A stretch of 51,783 nt of DNA. Source: Bacteroidota bacterium (lineage in GTDB: Bacteria; Bacteroidota; Bacteroidia; Flavobacteriales_F; PHOS-HE28). The stretch spans positions 1 to 51,783 of the forward strand of contig JAFDZF010000010.1 in NCBI GenBank assembly GCA_018267055.1, given 5' to 3'. Positions within the stretch are counted from its first letter, which is position 1, and every line of letters begins with the position of its first letter. The position numbers were made by a program, and so were the translations under genes. The notes under the pieces were generated by a model, which searched no databases, was not told where the DNA came from, and saw nothing but the letters and a program-made list of their open reading frames with translations. Shown here piece by piece: positions 48,181 through 51,783 of this stretch.

Positions 48181-49854
48181 TCAGTGTGCCGATCCGAGTC
48201 CCAGCACGTCCACGCCCTGCTCGAACACCACGTCCACCGGGATCGAGGCCTTCTTCAGGCGGTCCAGGTCGGCCTGCAGCTCGGGCTTCACCACGCCCTT
48301 GTCCTTCATCAAGGTCCGCAGCTCCTCCAGCGCCCCGTCGCCTTGCAGCTTCAGGATCAGTGCGCTCAGCTCGTCCATGGCGGCGCGCATCTTGTCGGGG
48401 TCCACGCGGTAGGTGCCCGTGGCGGCCTCGCGCACGAAGGCGCCGCGTTCCAGGAAGAAGTTGAAGCGCAGCATGTTCGCCCGGCCGTGCGCGCTGCTGG
48501 CGCCGAAGCGCACCGAGCGGAACACGCCGGCCATGAAGGTGACGTAATTGTCCATGAGGTCGCCGCCGGTGATCTCGCCCATATCGCGCAGGGCGGCCAC
48601 CATGTAAAGGCCCAGCATGTCGGCCTTGCCTTCCTCCAGCGCGCCGGCCTCCTCCAGCAGCGCCTCGCGCACCGTCCCCTTGCCATTGATCGTGTGCTTG
48701 ATGCCCAGGCCGTGCGCGACCTCGTGGAACATCACGTCCTCGAAGAAGGCATCGAAGGTCACGTGCCGGCGCTGGTCGGGGGCCACCAGCAGGTCGCTGA
48801 TCGGCAGCAGGATGTGGTCGAACTTGGCCTTCATCGCGTTCTTGAACTGCAGGCGCCGCGTGCCTTTCTGCAACTGCACCTGTTCGTCGTTGGGCAGGTT
48901 CACCGCGATGGTCTTGCTGCCCGCGTTGCAGTCGCCGGCGTAGTAGATCACGTCGTACGCGCCCAGTTGCGCATCGCTGCCGGGGCGCTCCCGCTTGTAG
49001 GCCGCCGGCACCGGAAGGCCGCGCTGCAGGGCGGGCATCAGCTGCGCGAAGCGGGCCAGTCTGCGGCTCCATTCCTGGTCCTTCACCGCGATGTAGCAGG
49101 CGTGCGCGGCCTTGTAGCCGAACAGCTGGTCCTCGTAGGTCTCGATGGGGCCGATGATGACGTCGATGGTGTTGTTCCGCATGTCCAGCCACGCGCGGTC
49201 GCTGGCGTCGTAGCGGTCGGTGCGCAGGGCTTCGGCGCGCAGCAGCAGGTAGCGTTTCAGGCCGGGGTCGTCCGCGAGCTCCGAGGCGCGCTGCAGCAGG
49301 TCCGCGGCCCGCGTGATGGGACCGTTGAAGTAGCGGTGGTAGGGGATGGCCACCAGCCGGCGCTGCGCATCGCGGCGCACCATGGTGTAGAGGTCCTTGC
49401 GCGTGCTGTCCGTCCAGGCGTCGAACTCCGCCCGCGTCATGTCCGCCGGGTAGAAGCGCGCGCCCTCGGGCTTGTCGCCCACGCCGTCGATGAAGGGCAC
49501 ATTGCCGGCCAGGCGGTCCCAGGGCCCATAGTTCATGCGGAAGAAGCGCTTGGTGTCCGCATCGAGCCGCCGGGAAGGCAGGCTGTCCTTGCGGCCCCAG
49601 GCCTCCTGCCAGAACAGGCTGTCCATGATCTGCGCGGCCTCGATCAGCAGCGGCACCATGCGGCGCTCGTTGTCGGTGAGCTTGGACACATCGGTGGTGA
49701 GGCGCACCGGCGTGTAGATCTCCGGCCGCACGCGCTCATCGTATTTCGCGCTGTCCACTCCGAGCTGGTCCATCGGGCCCTTGTCCCCCGGCGTGCCACA
49801 GGCGGCCAGGAGGGTCAGGAGCAGAACGCCGGCGGAGGTGGGGGCGGTGGACAT
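48181..49854 (-). CDS. M49-like (dipeptidyl-peptidase III family) zinc peptidase lipoprotein
   Basis: 557 residues. A signal peptide with lipobox LAAC (Cys19) makes it a lipoprotein. The zinc site is H377-E-V-A-H381 with E407-E408 and D412 ('GALEEGKADMLGLYM'). Classical DPP III enzymes have a six-residue HELLGH; this protein has the shorter HExxH form found in a Bacteroidota branch annotated as DPP III-like. Residues ~290-370 resemble the domain preceding the zinc helix. It should release N-terminal dipeptides, but this branch lacks direct evidence. Start ATG at 49854; a CATCTTTG promoter-like box lies 25 nt upstream. Confidence 0.75.
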   Translation of the reverse strand: MSTAPTSAGVLLLTLLAACGTPGDKGPMDQLGVDSAKYDERVRPEIYTPVRLTTDVSKLTDNERRMVPLLIEAAQIMDSLFWQEAWGRKDSLPSRRLDADTKRFFRMNYGPWDRLAGNVPFIDGVGDKPEGARFYPADMTRAEFDAWTDSTRKDLYTMVRRDAQRRLVAIPYHRYFNGPITRAADLLQRASELADDPGLKRYLLLRAEALRTDRYDASDRAWLDMRNNTIDVIIGPIETYEDQLFGYKAAHACYIAVKDQEWSRRLARFAQLMPALQRGLPVPAAYKRERPGSDAQLGAYDVIYYAGDCNAGSKTIAVNLPNDEQVQLQKGTRRLQFKNAMKAKFDHILLPISDLLVAPDQRRHVTFDAFFEDVMFHEVAHGLGIKHTINGKGTVREALLEEAGALEEGKADMLGLYMVAALRDMGEITGGDLMDNYVTFMAGVFRSVRFGASSAHGRANMLRFNFFLERGAFVREAATGTYRVDPDKMRAAMDELSALILKLQGDGALEELRTLMKDKGVVKPELQADLDRLKKASIPVDVVFEQGVDVLGLGSAH

Positions 49855-49980
49855 GTTAACGATCTTTAACCGGAGGGCACAAAGATGGCCTGTTCCCCGT
49901 TCGCACGCGCCATTGCAGGGAACGCCGCTGCCACGGACGGTGCCCACCGGTCCCTGTTCGCATCCATCGGTCCCCAAGGG

Positions 49981-50010
49981 TTGTGTGGCTGGATCGTACG
50001 GATAGTTTTG
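49981..50010 (+). promoter_or_regulatory. Best-scoring promoter in the window: TTG-N19-TAGTTTTG
   Basis: -33 TTG at 49981-49983, a 19-nt spacer and an exact -7 box TAGTTTTG at 50003-50010, 6 nt before the ATG at 50017. Spacer length and both boxes fit the Bacteroidota consensus; the mRNA should be leaderless or nearly so. Confidence 0.65.
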
Positions 50011-50016
50011 CGCGCC

Positions 50017-50913
50017 ATGACCGCAACGACCCTCGTGCGCCTGTGCTTCGTCGCGCTGCTCTGCGTGCCGCGCACCGTGGTGCTCGCGCAAGCGGACACG
50101 AGCGCGATCGGCGGCCCCGAGGAGATCGCACCGTACGAGGAGGCGGAGGAGGGGGACCTCATCGATGCTCCCGCACCGGCGGAGGAGTGGAGCGCCGCGG
50201 ATTCCCTGCTGCACATCCCCGGCTACAGCCTGTACGGGGATTGGAACACCGACGTGATCTTCAGCAAGCGGGGCGCACCGAAGGACACGGTGACCTTGCA
50301 GCTCAGCTCCTGCTCCGCGGACCATTACATGCCGGTCTGCGGGCACGTGACCTCGCCCTTCGGCCCGCGCCATGGCCGCATGCACTACGGCACCGACCTG
50401 AAGCTGCAGCGTGGCGACCCCGTGATGGCGGCCTTCGGCGGCATGGTGCGCATCTCGCGCTACCACAAGCAGTTCGGCAACGTCGTGGTGATCCGCCATG
50501 CCAACGGCCTGGAGACGCTCTACGGCCACCTGAGCGAGCGGGCCGTGGAGCCCGGCGACCAGGTGACGGCGGGGCAGGTCATCGGCCTGGGCGGCTCCAC
50601 GGGGCGCTCCACCGGCGACCACCTGCACTTCGAAACGCGTTACCTCGGCCAGCCCATCGACCCGCAGCTGCTCTTCGACGTGGACCAGGGCGAGCTGAAG
50701 GGGAGCACGCTGCACCTGCATGCGGGCCTCTTCGAGGCGGTGGCCAAGGCGAAGGCCGCGGTGAGCGCGTCCCGCTTCCATACCGTGCGCAAGGGCGAAA
50801 CGCTCTCGGCCATCTCGCGCCGCTATGGCGTGCCCGTGCCGCGCCTGTGCAAGCTCAACCGGGTGAGCACGCGGAGCAAGCTCCGCATCGGCCAGCGCAT
50901 CCGCTACCAGTAA
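50017..50913 (+). CDS. M23-family murein endopeptidase with LysM domain
   Basis: 298 residues. Signal peptide 1-24 (VLAQA), an acidic low-complexity linker (~28-60), then a lysostaphin-type M23 domain with its zinc ligands: H123 and D127 in 'HYGTD' and the H202-x-H204 pair in 'GDHLHFE'. A C-terminal LysM domain (~253-298, 'HTVRKGETLSAISRRYGV') binds peptidoglycan. It would cut peptide cross-links during growth or division; NlpD-like activators that lack activity differ at the ligands, which are intact here. The start is fixed by the promoter box; an in-frame start at 49885 lies upstream of it. Confidence 0.92.
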   Translation: MTATTLVRLCFVALLCVPRTVVLAQADTSAIGGPEEIAPYEEAEEGDLIDAPAPAEEWSAADSLLHIPGYSLYGDWNTDVIFSKRGAPKDTVTLQLSSCSADHYMPVCGHVTSPFGPRHGRMHYGTDLKLQRGDPVMAAFGGMVRISRYHKQFGNVVVIRHANGLETLYGHLSERAVEPGDQVTAGQVIGLGGSTGRSTGDHLHFETRYLGQPIDPQLLFDVDQGELKGSTLHLHAGLFEAVAKAKAAVSASRFHTVRKGETLSAISRRYGVPVPRLCKLNRVSTRSKLRIGQRIRYQ

Positions 50914-50925
50914 CGGCCGCAGGGC

Positions 50926-51531
50926 TCACGCGCGCTGCTGCTCCGGAGGCGCGCTGGCGGGCCGGTGCAACAGCTTGGCGATGGCGTCCACCATGTCCTG
51001 GTGGTGGATGGGGGAGAGCAGCATTTCACGCCCGTCGCGGATGCGCAGGAGCACCAGGTCCTTCTTGCCGTTCGGAAGGCGCTCCAGCGGACGTACCAGC
51101 GCCGACAGCGTACCCAGGCCGACGTCCATCGCGCAGTAGCGCAGGAAGACCTTCTTCATCCGCCGCAGGTCGTCGGCGGTGGCGCCCTTCTCCTGCATCG
51201 CGCGGGAGCGCTGGCGCACGTAGTCGCGTGCGATGGTGCTGTCCAGCAGGTTGGCATCGATGAGCTGGTCCAGGCCCAGCTCCTCGCGCCGGTCGGCGCG
51301 CACCAGGGTCATCCGTTCGCGGTCCAGTAGGTACAAAATGGTGTTGGCCCGATCGATGGACATGGCCACCAGGGTGCCGGTGAACGAGATGCCCAGCACC
51401 ACGATGAAGAGCAGGTAGGGGACCACCGTGCCGAGCAGCAACAGGCACAACAGCGATACGCTTGCGCCGGCAAGCACCCAGGCCCGCGTGCGGTACCAAT
51501 GCTGGCGCGTGCGGAAACGTTTGGCACCCAT
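50926..51531 (-). CDS. Membrane protein of unknown function with PH-like tail
   Basis: 201 residues. Two adjacent hydrophobic helices (~15-34 and 38-56) are followed by a ~140-residue soluble, charged, mainly helical domain (e.g. 'LDSTIARDYVRQRSRAMQEKGATADDLRRMKKVF') with a strand-rich end ('KKDLVLLRIRDGREMLLSPIHHQDM'). No family recognised. It converges with the M23 gene (12 nt between stops). The ATG at 51531 is 13 nt after an exact TATCTTTG box. Confidence 0.65.
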   Translation of the reverse strand: MGAKRFRTRQHWYRTRAWVLAGASVSLLCLLLLGTVVPYLLFIVVLGISFTGTLVAMSIDRANTILYLLDRERMTLVRADRREELGLDQLIDANLLDSTIARDYVRQRSRAMQEKGATADDLRRMKKVFLRYCAMDVGLGTLSALVRPLERLPNGKKDLVLLRIRDGREMLLSPIHHQDMVDAIAKLLHRPASAPPEQQRA

Positions 51532-51544
51532 GACGTGTTCCGAT

Positions 51545-51552
51545 CAAAGATA
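51545..51552 (-). promoter_or_regulatory. -7 box TATCTTTG for the 50926-51531 gene
   Basis: An exact TAnnTTTG box on the minus strand 13 nt before the start. It also shows the gene is not dependent on read-through from the tRNA-Leu. Confidence 0.5.
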
Positions 51553-51673
51553 GCCCCGCCCGGAACGGATCCTTCGGGCCTGCCGCGCACTTGACGGAAG
51601 CATAACGGCCCCTTCGCGTCGCCGTCGATCGGCCATCGGTGCTTTGCGATGGCAAGGGACCTTCCTGGAATGA

Positions 51674-51697
51674 CGAAGCGGCCCTGAGGCCGCTTCG
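51674..51697 (-). terminator. Terminator hairpin after tRNA-Leu
   Basis: A perfect 10-bp stem CGAAGCGGCC / GGCCGCTTCG with loop CTGA (TCAG when read on the minus strand), 3 nt beyond the tRNA 3' end on the minus strand. Confidence 0.6.
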
Positions 51698-51700
51698 CTG

Positions 51701-51783
51701 TACCGGAGAAGGGACTCGAACCCTTACAACCTTACGGTCACACGCCCCTGAAACGTGCGCGTCTACCAATTCCGCCACTCCGG
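51701..51783 (-). tRNA. tRNA-Leu (anticodon CAG), missing its first base at the window edge
   Basis: On the minus strand the acceptor, D-arm (GGCGGAATTGGTAGACGC), anticodon stem CACGT/GCGTG with loop TTCAGGG (anticodon CAG, complement of 51748-51750), long variable arm and T-arm (GGTTCGAGTCC) are all present. The variable arm is typical of a class II tRNA. The 7-bp acceptor needs one more 5' base, which would be at 51784, just outside the window. Discriminator A; CCA not encoded. Confidence 0.93.

Noticed and set aside
48164-49192. N-terminal extension of the transglutaminase-like protein
   Set aside because: The added residues are a shadow of the M49-like gene in another frame; the ATG at 48163 precedes the membrane helices.

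Overview
The window looks like a chromosome segment of a GC-rich member of the Bacteroidota, most likely an uncultured Flavobacteriales lineage. Support: type IX secretion (T9SS) sorting tails on several secreted proteins, a TonB-dependent receptor, DUF3078 and M16 proteins, an OlsF-type fused acyltransferase, and promoters of the Bacteroidota type (a -7 box TAnnTTTG) instead of the E. coli -10/-35 type. The high GC and third-codon GC are obvious by eye but were not computed. The genus is an inference I cannot make firmly.

Layout. 1-4.2 kb: tail of a T9SS protein, a WD40 propeller, a membrane fatty-acid hydroxylase and a TonB-dependent receptor. 4.2-8.5 kb: tRNA-Val, a small membrane-anchored c-type cytochrome, an ECF sigma factor with a coupled small protein, two MscS-type channels and a DUF3078 protein. 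8.6-12.6 kb (minus strand): a GT39-like membrane glycosyltransferase coupled to smpB, an acyltransferase-3 protein and a small membrane protein. 12.7-18.1 kb: a divergent metal/redox locus. On the minus strand mntR overlaps an mntH-UspA fusion by 4 nt; on the plus strand a di-heme oxidoreductase, a Rieske lipoprotein and a porin-like protein form an operon. A 14-bp palindrome lies between the two promoters. 18.1-23.5 kb: HEAT protein, J-domain membrane protein, pyrD, HMG-CoA lyase and two tandem paralogous T9SS cargo proteins. 23.6-31.5 kb (minus strand): M16 peptidase and a polysaccharide cluster (deacetylase, two GT4, WcaF-like acetyltransferase, GT2) interrupted by a PIN-domain toxin-antitoxin pair with its own promoter. 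31.7-39.9 kb: small membrane proteins, a GT39-like protein, a T9SS cargo protein, and a patch of visibly lower GC with two paralogous GT39-like proteins flanking a 21-nt-period degenerate tandem array. 40.1-51.8 kb: two metallophosphoesterases, OlsF, a GloVer-repeat secreted protein, transglutaminase-like and M49-like proteins, an M23/LysM peptidase, a membrane protein and a tRNA-Leu cut by the window edge.

The two observations I rate highest are the 21-nt-period noncoding array at 37798-38153 (one AT-rich patch every two helical turns, about 17 units), which I cannot place in any described family, and a promoter grammar in which TAnnTT(T/C)G boxes sit 5-8 nt before many start codons, implying leaderless or nearly leaderless mRNAs. 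No CRISPR array, insertion sequence, rRNA or replication origin was recognised.
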